Notes: generated from the letters alone by a model not told the origin. Numbered from the stretch's first letter, positions 11,725-23,747 are shown. The stretch is 64,000 nt of DNA from Typhlomys cinereus (GCA_023101885.1 JALPQD010000124.1:5309101-5373100), one strand, 5' to 3'. Numbers and translations: made by a program.

Positions 11725-11818
11725 AGCTGTCCCACTGCACCTCCTCTTGGTGTTGTAACTGACGTAATTAATTGGCTGCTTCCTCATCTGTAAAGTGGAG
11801 ATAATAATTGTAAGTTTG
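11725..11818 (-). repeat. MIR fragment
   Basis: 'ttcctcatctgtaaagtggagataataat' is the reverse strand of the MIR core. Confidence 0.7.
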
Positions 11819-11819
11819 A

Positions 11820-12473
11820 CAGGCAAGGATCAAGTACCCAAAAGTGACATCACTGCATCATTATGCAGAAGGATTAGAGAGTAAGGAGTCAGCTTTCCTT
11901 CCTGCCTTTCTCCTGTCTTCAATCCATCGGCTCTGGAGCATGTACCTCCCTCCTTGTTGACCCTGTCTGACCTCCTCTGAGTTCTCTCCAGCTCCCGTAC
12001 ATCTTCCTGAGAAGGAAATGACCTGGAATTGTTCAAGTGTGATTCTCCCTGCAGACAGAGAGTCGGACTGAATAATACATCAAGAATGTATGGATCTGTG
12101 CAATGACTCAGGCGAAGGGAATTTTCTTTAGCAGGCTGCTGCATCTGTCAGTGTAGACCTCCTCGTAACACTAGAGGTCACTGTTCAAGCAATATTTCCA
12201 AAGCAGGAGGTGGTTTTTTGTTGTTTTTTTTTTTTCCCTCAGCAATAAAATTGAGAATGAGTCCATGGCAGCACTGCCAGAGAAAAAGTATTATAGGGGT
12301 AGTTTGAGGGCTACAGCTGGGATTTTATCAAGTTCTTAAATTGAAATTCACTTCTAATTTCTTGTTTCTCACCTCTAGAAAACAATTCTGCTATCCTTGA
12401 AGAGGTAAGACCTTTAACAGAGGTGATCTGGAGCTAAAAGCTCCTGTCCAGCTTTGACAGCCAGGTGCAAGTG
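11820..12473. other. Unique sequence, no gene seen
   Basis: No gene recognised; there is one T-rich run at 12213-12238. Confidence 0.45.
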
Positions 12474-12483
12474 CAGCTACCAC

Positions 12484-12810
12484 TTTTTTTTTTAAAAGCT
12501 TTTATTATTATTATTATTTATTCAATTGTGCATGTGTGCATGTATGTATGTGTGTGTGTGTGTGTGTAGAACTACAGTGAATTCGAGAACCACCATGGAC
12601 GCCTCCACCTCCTTGTTTGCTGTGCCCTGGGATTCACAGGCTCCACCCTACCAGGACCAGAAATGCAGGCCGCCCCCGCTTCCGCTCCCCCTCCCCGCTT
12701 CCGCCCCCCTCCCCGCTTCCGCCGGCGCCTATACGTGGGGTTCAGGATTCGAACTCAGGACCTTCTGCCTGCAAGGCAGAGGCTTAACCCCTGAGCCACC
12801 TCTCCAGCCC
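12484..12810 (-). mobile_element. B2-type SINE, GC-rich subfamily A, with internal expansion
   Basis: It is a subfamily A B2 on the - strand, flanked by CAGCTACCAC at 12474-12483 and 12811-12820. The GC-rich body has a local tandem expansion of a CTTCCGCCCCCTCCCC-like unit near 12676-12724. Confidence 0.9.
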
Positions 12811-12829
12811 CAGCTACCACGTTTTTGAC

Positions 12830-13538
12830 CCTTTCCAGCCCCTTTTTGGGGCCCCTCCATTCTAATCATGCCAACTCCAAGCCCTGGGCCCCCACCCTTC
12901 TTCAGCTTTGCTTTCTTACTCATAAAGACTCTTCCTGAGTCTTCATTCATAAAATTCTGTTCATTTTTTCCCAATTGTTTTCCAAACCTTCTTTGGTAGA
13001 ACCAGAACAACAGTATCCACAGGGTTGTCGGGGCTGAAACAGACCAGAAACCCTGCCTGGTTCCCAGACGGTACCTTGTAGTCTCATGATCTCTTTAAAT
13101 CATTTGTGGATATCTGAATGCCCATCTCACCTTCACACTCTCTAATATGAGCCCTACACCCTGACCTCTTCTCTAGAGATCCTTTCCCCTGGGAACCTCA
13201 GCCACTCCTTCCCGTAGTCATATTCCAGGCACAAAGGAAGTCTGCTGTGTTCGATGCACAGCCCACAAGGGGCTGCTGAGAACTTGGAAGGTGACCATGT
13301 GAGCGAAGAGCTCAGCTTTAAATTCTGATTAATGATTCACCGATGTAAGTCTAAAGTGTCAATTTGAATTCATAGTCTCTTTGCTCTGCCCAAAATGCCT
13401 TAGAGACCAACTCCCTCTCCTACAAAGGAGTCTCCCTCCCTCCCTCCCTCCCTTCCTTCCCAAGTTTCCCACTCCACAAGATCATTCCATTAACCTACTG
13501 CCATGCAGCTCTTTTTTCTATCCCAACAAAAGCATTTC
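12830..13538. other. Unique sequence, no gene seen
   Basis: Contains a short TCCC run (13433-13460); otherwise no recognised feature. Confidence 0.45.
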
Positions 13539-13539
13539 C

Positions 13540-14643
13540 TAACCCTACTCCCCATCTGGCCCCTGCCATGCCTCCCTCATTTCCTTTGAAGCAAAGCTCC
13601 TTAAAAGCATGGCTGCACTGACAAATACATTTCTCCTCACATTATCTTCTGTGAGTGTCCACTCTAAGTCCTGCTCCTCACAGGGCCCAGTGGCCTCCAA
13701 GAGCAGAGGTGAGGACTGTGTCTCCTCCTCTTTAACCCACCAGTTTCTGGCTCTTATAACAAATGTTCCCTCTGTGTGTTGGAATCTCCAGGGGCTTAGT
13801 CCCAGGACTCCTTTTTGGTATTTTCTCACTCCCTAGTTGATCTTACTGAGTTTGAGGGCTTTAAACATTGCTGGGTGGTAATCATTTCATATTTTTATCT
13901 CCAATGCAGACCCGGCTCCAGATCCAGGTCAGTATTCCCGTCTGGCAATTGGCCATCTCAAATCCCACAGGTCCTCAGCAGAACTGCCCTAAATTCTAAA
14001 TTGATGTCCCCACCCCACATTCCTCACCTGTTCTTCCTGTGTCTTCCCACCTCAGTTAAAGAAAACTCCATTTTCCAGTGCTCAGCCTGTGCTCCAAGAC
14101 TCACCCTTTACTTGCTTCCGTTCTCTTTCTCCCTCCCTCCTTCCCATCCTTCTTCATTGCCTTCTTTTCTTCTTTTTCACCTCTTTCCCTCCTTTCTTTC
14201 CTTCCTTCATCCCTCCCTCCCTTGCTTTCCTCCTTCCCTTTCTTCCTTCCTTTCCTCCTTTTTTCCCTGAACTCTGTTTCTCTAACATGCTTATTCTATT
14301 TTCTCTCTAATCTATCAACAAATTTTACTAACCCTATTTTCAGAAACAGATGTTTTCTTACCTCTTCCACTATAAACCTCTTGTTACAAGCCATGATTGT
14401 TGCATTTTTAAAATTATTGTAGCAGTAGGTATTTCCCAATTCTGCTTTGTCGATGCAATTCATGCTCAATGCTAGCTGAGTGATCTTGTCAAAATTGGAG
14501 TCCCCGCATGTCACTCTTCTGCTAAGTTTGCTCCGGTGGCTCCCCACCTCTACTTTGAAATAAAGCCAGAGTCCTTGTTGTGATCTTCAAGGTCCATAAA
14601 GTTGAAGTCTCCATTACTTCTTTTTTTAAAATTAATTAATTAA

Positions 14644-14681
<38 letters not shown>

Positions 14682-15350
14682 GGGAGGCACTCTGTTCTTG
14701 TGGAGGACCAAGGGTGACTTCAGGAATCATCGTGCTTTGCTTCTACCTCCTTTTTGCTTCACTCTGGGATTTCCCAGGCTCCACTCACCAGGGCTGGAAG
14801 TGCAGGTCACCACAGTTTTCCCCAGCTATTTTTTTTTTTTTTTTCATGGGACCTGGATCTCAGGTCCTTCTGGACTTAGGACCTTTTGCTATGGGGCAGA
14901 GTCTTAACCCTTGAGCCATCCCTCCAGCCCCATTACTTGTGATCTCCAGCAGGTCCTCCCTCATTCATTTAAGTCTGACCAAACCGATCTTTCCATCCTT
15001 AGGTATATTCCTGCTTCTAGGTCTTGGCATATGCTTCCCTCTGATTGCAGTGTACTTTGACCCGATATTTTTCCCTGGGACTTTTATTACCTCCCAGTCT
15101 GTTTCAACGTCATCTTTCAGTGTGACCTTGTCTATCTTTGCCATGTTTCCCCCATTTTCTTGCATTGTTTTCTCCTTAGCACTAAGCAGTATCTGCCATG
15201 GCACTACATTGTGCTTCTGCATCTTGTTTATTGTGTGTCTCCCCCTCCCCCATTGACTGTAAGTTCCCAGGGCAAGGACTTAAGTGACTTCATTCACTGC
15301 TTGGATTGGCTTCTGGCGTAGTTACTGAACAAGCCAATAAAATAATTTGT
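13540..15350 (+). repeat. Long L2 LINE copy (3' half), split by a B2
   Basis: The L2 order is retained: 'caaagctccttaaaagcatggctgcactgac', 'ttggtattttctcactccctagttga', 'caaatcccacaggtcctcagcagaactg', 'tcactcttctgctaa', 'ctccggtggctccccacct', then after the SINE 'ctgcttctaggtcttggca' and the 3' end 'gactgtaagttcccagggcaagga'. It is a fossil with many stops and makes no protein. A pyrimidine tract lies at 14104-14270. Confidence 0.75.
14620..14930 (-). mobile_element. B2-type SINE (subfamily B) inserted in the L2
   Basis: On the - strand it has the head 'ggggctggagggatggctca', a subfamily B body and a (TG)n/AT-rich tail. It is flanked by CCATTACTT (14611-14619 and 14930-14938) from the L2. 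Confidence 0.85.
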
Positions 15351-15359
15351 TTAGTGCAA

Positions 15360-16215
15360 TGCAGCAATATCTACCATGTGGTAATAGTTTCATTAATCTT
15401 AACCACTGGTATTTTTATTGCTAAAATTCTCATCGTACCACCCTCACTGGACCCCAAACCCTGTGCCTCCCCTCCCCTAACCTTTAGCAGCTTCTTCTCT
15501 TTGGGCTTTCATTCTCCTTGCAAGGACCATCCCAGAGTCTAAGAAGTACTGCTGAACGATTTTGCTTCCTTTAGACCCATCCCTTATGTCCTGAGTTACA
15601 TCTACACTGCTTTCTGATGGTGGGCTCCACATTCACGTTGACAGATTCAAGTCCTCAAGTTCCAGCCCTCCACTCCCTTTGGTACACACAACACCGGAGA
15701 GATCTGTCCTTCCACAGAGCTGCCTTTCTCTGCCAAGAACACCCTGCCCAGTCCTGTGCCTGCTCAGCTTCCTGTCACATGCTCTTAGCCCTTCCTGCTA
15801 CCTGTCTTCCTTATGCACATATCTTCAAAATGCTACCTAATCTAGACATTTTCCACTTAAGTCTGACTTACTTTTCCTGTGTGCTTGTCTTACTTGGTAA
15901 AATTCTCTTCTTAGATCTAGTATTTCTTAAACTTACATTGACTCTATGACCTACCTCAGACATATTTCCCTAATCCCATTTATTCCCAGCTCTCCAGCTT
16001 CTGCTGCTTACAGCAGGATACAATACAGATGCTGACTCCACAAGGGAAGCATCCAAGTTGGTTATTTCCCTTCCCTGCAAGTGTCTAGTTTGTGGTAGGC
16101 AATTGATGGACAGTTGTTCAATAAATCCTAGAAAATTTGGAAATTTTCCTATGTCCCTTAAAGGCACAAGTTAGTTTGGAAGAAAGTAAGTGAGGCTATA
16201 GGAAAATATAATTTC
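15360..16215. other. Mostly unique sequence; possible further L2-derived parts
   Basis: 15640-15960 is pyrimidine-rich and loosely resembles L2 3' sequence, too decayed to be sure. No gene seen. Confidence 0.35.
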
Positions 16216-16216
16216 C

Positions 16217-16223
16217 CTTAACA

Positions 16224-16282
<59 letters not shown>

Positions 16283-16350
16283 GTGCTAAAACTAGAACTC
16301 GGGACCTTCTGCTTGTGAACTCTATCACCAATAGATGCCCTACGGCATCT
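16217..16350 (-). repeat. (TG)n tract with B2/ID tail fragment
   Basis: A long TG run at 16225-16278 joins 'ctagaactcgggaccttctgc', the reverse B-box region of a B2. Confidence 0.7.
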
Positions 16351-16404
16351 ATTTTACCTGAAGATACAAGGAGGAAATATTATAGGATTTAATAAGCATA
16401 TAGC

Positions 16405-16735
16405 TTATCTTACTTTCCTGTTGCTATGATAGAAGCAACTTAAGAAAGGTGATGTGTATGTGTGCGTGTGTGCGTGTGAGTGCGTGCATGGGTGCATGTG
16501 TGTGTTTTCCTGGCTCACAGTTGAAAGCACAGTCTACCATGGTGGGAAAGCCCAGGGAGCAGGAGCTCAGATTAGTGAAGCATTGCATGCACTATCCGAA
16601 AGTAGATCGATAGACAACTGCTGTATACTCGACTCAGTTTCTTCTTTTACCAAGGCCCAGGATTCCTGCCAAGGGAATGGATCCACCAAGAGTGGAATGA
16701 TCCTTTCGCCTGGATTAATCTGATCAGGAAGACCC
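16405..16735 (-). repeat. Rodent hAT-like (URR1-type) element, decayed
   Basis: 'cctgttgctatgatagaagcaactta' and 'ggctcacagttgaaagcacagtctaccatggtgggaaag' match the terminal region of the common rodent nonautonomous DNA element. An internal TG-rich run is present. The family name is from memory. Confidence 0.5.
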
Positions 16736-16919
16736 CCCCATAGGCATACCTAGAGGTTACCCTGGCCTGGGTGACCCCTGCCCTCTGTACTTTCTCCCAG
16801 GTGTGAAGCTTGCCTAAGGTGGTTTTAATCAAGTTGACCTTAGTCTGAATAACCACAGCCTGAATTACAGTGGATATCAACAAAACAAAAAACCAGTAAG
16901 AACAAGAATTCTGTTTTAA

Positions 16920-17172
16920 GAATTTTCTTTTATGTAAACAGTGAGTGGGTGTCCTTTCCCTCCTCTGTGCCCCATTCCTTTCTCTCTCTCCTCTCCCTTC
17001 ACCAATCCAGCCTCTCTCCTTTCTACCCTCTTGCCTTCTGCTTGTGTGGGCCGCTGGGTTCCCTTCGGGTTGTTTGCTCTCCTAGGGACTCAAGCCTCTG
17101 TGGCAATTTAAACGCTCCTTTCGTGAGTAGACCACAGATAGGGCACCACCCTCCTCCTGTTTAGCCCTTGCT
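16920..17172 (+). repeat. Copy of the 9-kb insert family
   Basis: It has 'ccctcctctgtgccccattcctttctctctctcctc', 'ccaatccag', 'ctgcttgtgtgg', 'gggttcccttcgggttg' and 'gactcaagcctctgtggca'. These appear in the same order as 46270-46430 and the - strand of 9300-9460. More diverged. Confidence 0.55.
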
Positions 17173-17174
17173 AT

Positions 17175-17778
17175 GGTTCCCACTGTGTGTATGTATGAAC
17201 AAGAACCTTTAATTCTTAAGAACTTTACAGATTACACCAAATATTTAGAGGAAATTGAGGTCCCTTGGGCCATTCTTCTCCCCTCTATTCCCCTATCACT
17301 CTGTTCATTTCCTTGTATACTCGGGCACTGCCAGAGACTGACTATGCTCCAGTAGCTGCCACTGTAACATAGCCCCCCCACCCCCGCAGCTCACTAATTC
17401 TGTGTTACTTCAGACTTTCCTCAGTATCACACTCAATTCTCATACCCCTGAAACATAAAGCCCACAACAGAATTGACTTGCCAATCTAGGAACTTCCCAA
17501 TGTTCTACTTCTTCCTCTGCGGAAGGCAGGACAATTGCTTGTCCTGACATACTTTGAGCGACTGCGACGACCACCTATCCTCCTTGGTCTCTTCCTTGGT
17601 ATGTCAATCCAGGTTACTCTGCTGTAGGAGCTACCTTGTAGCCTTCCAATAAATTATCCCCTCCCCAAATGTACTCAATTTCTCACACTCTTGATGGACA
17701 CATGTACACCCATGTTCTGCAGTATATGCAAATGTTCAATGGGAATTTAGTATAAAGCAAGCGTATGCTAAGGCTTCA
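17175..17778. other. Unique sequence, no gene seen
   Basis: It may include more of the preceding repeat. No recognised gene. Confidence 0.4.
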
Positions 17779-17779
17779 C

Positions 17780-17962
17780 ATGAACGACCTTCTTTAATTC
17801 TCAGAACAACTCAATGAAACAACTCAATGAAAATGTTCTAGTAGCAACACATTGAAGACCAGGAAAAGTTAAGTGCTTCACCCAAGGTTACAGGACTTGA
17901 GGAGCCACAGCTAGGATTCGAACCTGGCTCTGGAGTCCCCCCCACTCTCCACCATAGCATAC
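17780..17962 (+). repeat. MIR SINE
   Basis: 'ctttaattctcagaacaact', 'aagttaagtgcttcacccaaggttac' and 'agctaggattcgaacctggctctg' follow the MIR consensus. It carries a 14-base tandem duplication (caactcaatgaaa) at about 17808-17835. Confidence 0.85.
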
Positions 17963-18079
17963 TTGTGTCAAATATGGATGTGGCATGCATTACGCATCAG
18001 CAAGGAAGCCTGAGACATCGATTTTGTGCTCTTTTTCTGTCATCTAAGAAAGTCCTCAAGAGATATAATAATTATTCTT

Positions 18080-18240
18080 TCCTTTTCTCTTTTCTTTTTT
18101 CCCTCGATCCTTCCCTCCTTCCTTCTTTCCTCCCTCCTTCCCTCCCTCCCCCTCCCTTCTTCCCTCCTTCTCTCCCTCCTTCCCTCCCTTCTCTCCTTCC
18201 TTCCTTCCTTTCTCCTTTCTTTCTTTTTTTTTCTTTTTTG
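18080..18240 (-). repeat. Polypyrimidine (CCTT/CCCT)n tract
   Basis: About 160 bases almost entirely C and T. It is the expanded tail of the adjacent reverse B1. Confidence 0.9.
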
Positions 18241-18342
18241 AGTTTTGCTTTGTAGCCCAGGGTGGCTCCACACTAAGTGCAATCCTCCTGCCTCAGTCTC
18301 CTGAGTGCTGGGATTGCCAGATGTTTGCCCAGCATGACTAAA
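18238..18342 (-). repeat. B1 SINE
   Basis: 'tttgtagcccagggtggctcc' and 'gcctcagtctcctgagtgctgggattgcc' are the reverse B1 blocks. Confidence 0.85.
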
Positions 18343-18344
18343 TA

Positions 18345-19540
18345 AGTAGACTGTCCTTAATAAAAGTTTAAACTCACTGGGAAAAAGAAACATTGGAATG
18401 ATGTGACAAGTTTTTAATTGTGTTTTCTCGACTTTGGGAAATAATATAAAAAGCTTAACATTTTTAGGCTTCCAGCCTCAGATGTGTGTTGGGTCTGCTC
18501 CCTGACATGCAAGCCGTATCTGGTTCTCAAATCCTGTTTATATGATATGACAAGTCATATTTCCATTTCCTAATGTCTGACAGTCTCAAGGTGTTTCCAG
18601 ATGAATAAATGCACACGTTTCTACAAGGCAGGGAAGCCACCTGGCCCAGTTGCTAATGCCACATGTGGAGAGGTGCTTAGGAAACTGCTGCTTTCAAACA
18701 TGTTTGGCAGGCATGCCTCCGCCTCTGGCATATATTCAGCGCTGATTTTGCAGGTTTGGGATCATCACCTTCCATCTAGCTGTTTTCTTTTTCACTTATT
18801 TCTTTTGTTTCTTTTTTTCTGTCTTTGGCAGCAAAACAGGCTGTCTGCTAAAACCTATAGATTAAAAAAAAAAAAAAGACGAAAGTGGATTCCACTGCGT
18901 TCTGCCAAGTCAACATCCTAAGCAGGTCGATGTAAATCTTCCTGTAAGTTAGGCCTGCTACTCTGTTTCCAGATCGAAAAACAGTCTAATAAAAAATCAG
19001 TAGGCGGCTTCCGCCTAAACATTAGGAATAACTGACAAGTTGCGAAGCCTACTGGAGGGCCTAGTGACCTGGCCATAGAGGCACTTTAACCCCTGTACCA
19101 TTGAATTCCTGTTCCTGATGAGAAAAGACTGCTGATGAAGGGCAAATACTACCATAGCAGTTCTCCTACTCTCCATGCACATCTGTAGGCTGGACCTCAG
19201 GAGAAAGGGAGGATGTGTTCCTAATGAGACTCTGCTTTTACAGAATTATTCGAAGATGGGAAAAGCTCCCTTCTCTTACCCTTCTCCTGCGCCCACCCCA
19301 GTCCTGTCTCCGCAGGTGCTTGCCATCCACTGCCCCCTTGATCTTCCGCAGAAGGTGACAGTCTATGAGGCTTCTTTTCCTCGCTGTAGGCCAGCAGTGT
19401 GAGGAGAGTGAGAGATGCCGTCCTGGGGGATTCCTGAGTCGAATCATCTCTTCAGGCGTTGCCAGGCGCCACCATGTCACACAGAGCCCTGGCTGCTGCA
19501 GTTCCTCCAGACTCTGAGCTACTGGAAGGAAGCAAGACTC
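18345..19540. other. Unique sequence, no gene seen
   Basis: No repeat or gene recognised. 19238-19663 is open on the - strand, but its right end overlaps the B1 at 19545. Confidence 0.45.
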
Positions 19541-19544
19541 AGCT

Positions 19545-19680
19545 GGCAGGCAGGCCGTATCAGGCCTGAAATCCTGGCTGCTCTGAAGTTCAAGGCCTGC
19601 CTGGGTGACAATGTGAGTCAAGGACAGCTGGGGCAACTTAGTGAGACCCTGTCTCAAAATCAAAAATGCAGAGAGAAGAC
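19545..19680 (+). repeat. B1 SINE
   Basis: 'gaagttcaaggcctgcctgggtgac' and 'cttagtgagaccctgtctcaaaa' are B1 blocks. Confidence 0.75.
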
Positions 19681-19741
19681 AAACAATTTCAGTGATTTCT
19701 TTGCAAAGAAAACAAAAACCAAAAACAATAATGAAAAGGCA

Positions 19742-19950
19742 GGCCAGGGAGATAGCTCAGTAATTGAGTGCCTGTAATTCCACCACTCCTGGAGGCAGGC
19801 AGACTGGCTGATGGCAAACTCTGGAATCAACTCAGAGACCCTTAATAATATAATTGAAAAGCAATGGAAAAACACACAAGCACGCATGTGCATGAATATG
19901 CACGCACACACCCCACACAAATATACATATGCAATAAATAAATAAAATAA
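19742..19950 (+). repeat. Degraded B2/B3-type SINE
   Basis: The head is 'aggccagggagatagctcag', with a rearranged middle, then 'aagcacgcatgtgcatgaat' and an AAAT tail. Confidence 0.55.
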
Positions 19951-19957
19951 AATTGAC

Positions 19958-20030
19958 CCAGAGATGTAACTCGGTGGTAGAGTACCTCCCAGCATGTATG
20001 AGGCCCTGGGTTCTAGCTGGGCACTGAGAA
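19958..20030 (+). repeat. ID-type SINE
   Basis: 'cccagagatgtaactcggtggtagagtacc' and 'aggccctgggttct' carry the A- and B-box regions of ID. Confidence 0.75.
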
Positions 20031-20830
20031 ACAAGTTGTGAATTCATAGACCCTTAAGTCACAAGTGGAGGTGAGGCCGGATAGAAAGATCTGGTAAGGT
20101 GAAGGAACAAGAGGAGGGAAAGCTCCTCAGTCCTTGGCGATCTGGTTTGTGTTTCTCTCTGGCTGAGATTCAGGAATTTTGGCACAACTGAACAAATGGC
20201 TGCCAGTACCTCCCGAGCAAAGCTGCCGCTGCCTTTTCCGCGTGACGTGTCAAACGAGAGGATCGGAACAGCTAATGAACCATGCTTAAAGCAAAACATA
20301 TGCCCCAAACCCTGTGAAATTCGGGGAAGCATGGAGAAGTGAGAAAAACATCAAGTAAACCCCCAGCTCTCAGCAAAGACACTACCTTGCCTCGAGCCTG
20401 GGGGTGTGGGGAATGAAAGTCTCTGAGACACAGTAATTGACTGCTCCCAGGACACCCCCAAGACAGCACCACATCCTGTCCACCCTGCTAGGGCCATTTT
20501 ATAGAGAGCACAGTGCAGGCATGAACGGAAACAAGCCATGGGATACATCGCTTTGACTTTCTGCAGCTTTTCTGGTTTGATCAGAAGATCATTAAATGCA
20601 GTTGTTTGGAAAGAATTCAAAGGAAATATGAGTATTTGTCCTCTATAAGGTAGGAAAAACCTTTCTAAGCATGGTTTTTAAAATAGAACAGAAGGGGAAG
20701 GATCAAAGAATTTGGCAAATAAAAAGCAAAAACACCTATACATTTTTTTAAAATCACTATAAACAATGCTAAAAACAAACCAGAACCTTAAATGATGTTT
20801 TCAACATACAAAACACAATATTATTATTAT
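20030..20830. other. Unique sequence with a CRE-like site
   Basis: No gene seen. A CpG-containing patch (CCGCGTGACGTGTCAAACGA) lies near 20238-20257; TGACGTGTCA resembles a CREB/ATF site. From about 20640 to 20820 the sequence is AT-rich. Confidence 0.4.
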
Positions 20831-20834
20831 TATT

Positions 20835-20945
20835 TAGGCAGGGTCTAAGTTATGTAGCACAGATTAGCTCACATCTACAGTCCTCTTGTTTCAGCCTTCT
20901 GAATGCTGGAATTACAGGTGTATGCGACCACTCCTGGTTTTAATT
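20835..20945 (-). repeat. B1 SINE fragment
   Basis: 'ggcagggtctaagttatgtagcac', 'gtttcagccttctgaatgctgg' and 'attacaggtgt' are reverse B1. Confidence 0.75.
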
Positions 20946-20967
20946 TTTAACAGAAAGAACTCTTACA

Positions 20968-21215
20968 GAGCTGGGGAGTAAAGTAAAGTGCTTGCCTTGT
21001 GAGCAGGACCCCAGTTCTTTATCCAAACCCATATAAAAATGCTAACTATGGTGGCACACACTTGTAACCCCAGACTGGGGAGGTGGAGACGGGCGGAGCT
21101 CACCCCTTGGGGTTCACTGACCAGCCAGCCTAGTCTTCGAAGTAAGTTCCAGACCAGTGGGAGATGCTGCCTCAAAAAACAAGGTAGGCAGTACCAGGGT
21201 TATTCTCACGCATGG

Positions 21216-21252
<37 letters not shown>
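20968..21252 (+). repeat. Composite B2/B4-B1 SINE with (CA)n tail
   Basis: The tRNA-like head ('agctggggagtaaagtaaagtgcttgcc') is fused to a B1-like part ('ggtggcacacacttgtaacccca'), ending in (CA)n at 21218-21252. Confidence 0.7.
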
Positions 21253-21254
<2 letters not shown>

Positions 21255-21394
21255 GAATTCTCATGATGAAAAGAGAAAAATGCAAATAGTCAATTACTTC
21301 TGAAAAGGACTGTGTAAAACTAGTAAATTAAAATAATCCCTAGGAATCATTTCACAAAAAAAAAAAACCCCACAAAGAAAAGCAACCAGGGTTA

Positions 21395-21722
21395 GTGTAT
21401 TAATGACTCTTCTGTTGCTGTGACAAAATAATGGCTTGAAGGAAGGAAGGGCTTATTTTGGTCACTGGTCGGGGAGAGTTCTGGCAGCAGGGCTGAGACA
21501 GCTGTAACACAGACTCCTCAGCCAGGAGCCGCGGAGATAAGCTGCTGCCCTGTGGCTTTCCTCTTGGTTCTATTTTTTCTCTCTTATCCAGTCCAGGGCA
21601 GCATGGCGCTGCCCACATTCGTGGTGGGTCTTCACTCCTCAGTAAAACCTCTCTGGAAACGATGCCCAGATATGTGGGTTGTATCCTAGGCAATTCCAAA
21701 TCCTGTCAAGTTGACGACTAAG
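21395..21722 (-). repeat. Rodent hAT-like (URR1-type) element
   Basis: On the - strand it runs from 'gtcaacttgacaggattt' to 'tcacagcaacagaagagtcatta', the end signatures of this family, with the typical 'ataagccctt' block before the 3' end. Confidence 0.6.
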
Positions 21723-21767
21723 ATCGACTATCACAAATGTAAGAAGTCATCAGAATGTCACACTTCT

Positions 21768-22039
21768 GGGCTGGGGTGATAACGCAAGTGTAAAGCTTTG
21801 CTTTGCAAGCAAAAGGACCTGAATTCAAATCCCCAGATCCCACATAAAAATGCTTGGAAGAAATGTGGTGGCTTTTCCTTTGGGCCCTGGAAGGCAGAGC
21901 CTGGAAAACCCCACAGCAAAGCAGTGAGGAGGTAGAGCAATCCAGGATGACTCCTGAAGTCACCCTTGGATCTCTACAGGCGCACACACTCAAGTCCCTT
22001 TCTATACACACACATAAATACATGCGCACACGCAAAAAA
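21768..22039 (+). mobile_element. B2-type SINE (subfamily B)
   Basis: Head 'gggctggggtgataacgcaag', body 'cctggaaaaccccacagcaaagc' and 'gcaatccaggatgactcctgaagtcaccc'. It is flanked by TCACACTTCT (21758-21767) and TCATACTTCT (22040-22049). Confidence 0.85.
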
Positions 22040-22049
22040 TCATACTTCT

Positions 22050-23700
22050 ATATATGGAATATAATTTCATATGTTTGTAAAGTTGCCCCTATGTCTCAAA
22101 AACCTTCAGAGGTTTTCCATTTGGCTGAGACAGTATCACAAGGAAATCATTAAATATGTACACTAAGGTGTAAATTCAAGAATGTTCAGCTCAATCTTGT
22201 TTATGATAGCAGAAAACCTGAGTCAGGTGCTATGCAATGAAAGACGGTTGGGTCAGCTGGATTACTACTGGTTAAGAGCCTGGGAACTAAGACACTAAGT
22301 TCTGACTCTCTGCTTGAGAGTTGTGTGGTTGGTTCCTCTGTGTTCTGTAAAGTTAGGGAAGCTTCGGAACATTGGCTCCATTACATGACTGTGAAAAACG
22401 ACTTCCTTTATGTACAGTGCCTTGCACATTTGAGTAGTTGCTCATTATCGTTTTTCCTATGGATGGACCATGGCCATAAATATCATGTGAATGAACATCT
22501 TTAAAATATGAAAGAAATGAACATAATGTATTAAGCCAAGTAAAGAAACAGAATCTCTGTAAGACTGATAACAATTTTGTAAATGCATAAAATTATAGGC
22601 AAATTAAAAGATACAAATTAACAAATACCTAATGTTTGACAACAGATCAAATGTTAGGTACTTATATCTGAGGGGTAGAGTTTGATGTGGATTTATTTCT
22701 TCTAAGCTGTTTTTAATATCTTACCAGTTTCTACCTTCACAATACATTTCCTCTTAATCAGAAAACTAAAAATATGGATCTATTTATAAATAAGGCTGTC
22801 TCGGCTGCGGGCTGCTTCGTAGTTCCATGTGTGACAGTTGTAGGCAGGGTGGGCTGTTCTTCCTCCTCATTTGTTAGTCATCTGCTTCAATAGACTTTTA
22901 GGTGGTGCCCTGTTCTTCCTTTCTGTGGCCTGTGCTGGAGTGGCAGATGGGATAGGTCCAGCGACAGTCCTGGGCAAGGCTGTTCAGGACAGATGGAAGC
23001 AGGGTGTTTCCACTCTTGAACTTACCGGTGTTCGTCTTCCCTTTCTTTACCAACCAACCTCCACAAAACAAAACACTTCTCTCACGGTTCGGTTCCTGTC
23101 TTTCTTTAACATTTCTGGACTGAAATTACTGCCATACTTCACCATGACTTCTAAATTCCTAAGCTGCTCACCACCACTCAGTTTTCATGCAGCATCTGGG
23201 TTAGGACTGTGCCTTTAACTATTGAGTGGAGGAAGCTCCAAAGATCTAGCCACAAAGGCAGATCTGATGTTGGAATCAGGTTTCTTTGCTATAAAATCTC
23301 ATCATCTAAACCTAGAACTGCTGAACAGCAGATTTCCTCCCATCTCCCAGGGCTAGAATGAAAGGGCAGAGAGAGGCCTAGGGCTTAAAGAAGCCCAGGA
23401 ATGAGTTACACGGACAGAACATGTTTTTCCCTTTCTCTGGCTGAAATGAAGAGAGCACCTAGGTGTGGCTCAGCTTCTGAGTCACAATGAGCTAGTTTCG
23501 GTCTCTCCTGGGGCCCTGTCAGTTTCTTTGTCTTTCGTTTCTGGCATGTGGGTGCTCCATGAATCTGTTGACGTGTGAACAGATCAATGAAATTAAGTGT
23601 GGACAGACGGACAGATAACTGGAGAACATGGGCCCCGCTCACTCAAGTTCTTCATTTCCATCCTTCTCCTCCCCCTCCAACAATGAAGCCCAGGCAATGT
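22050..23700. other. Mostly unique sequence, no gene seen
   Basis: A weak MIR-like patch is at 22270-22360. The segment 23099-23187 is related to 25018-25113 (see findings). Confidence 0.4.
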
Positions 23701-23701
23701 G

Positions 23702-23747
<46 letters not shown>

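Noticed and set aside
13545..13829. 94-codon - strand frame
   Set aside because: It lies on the opposite strand of an L2 fossil.
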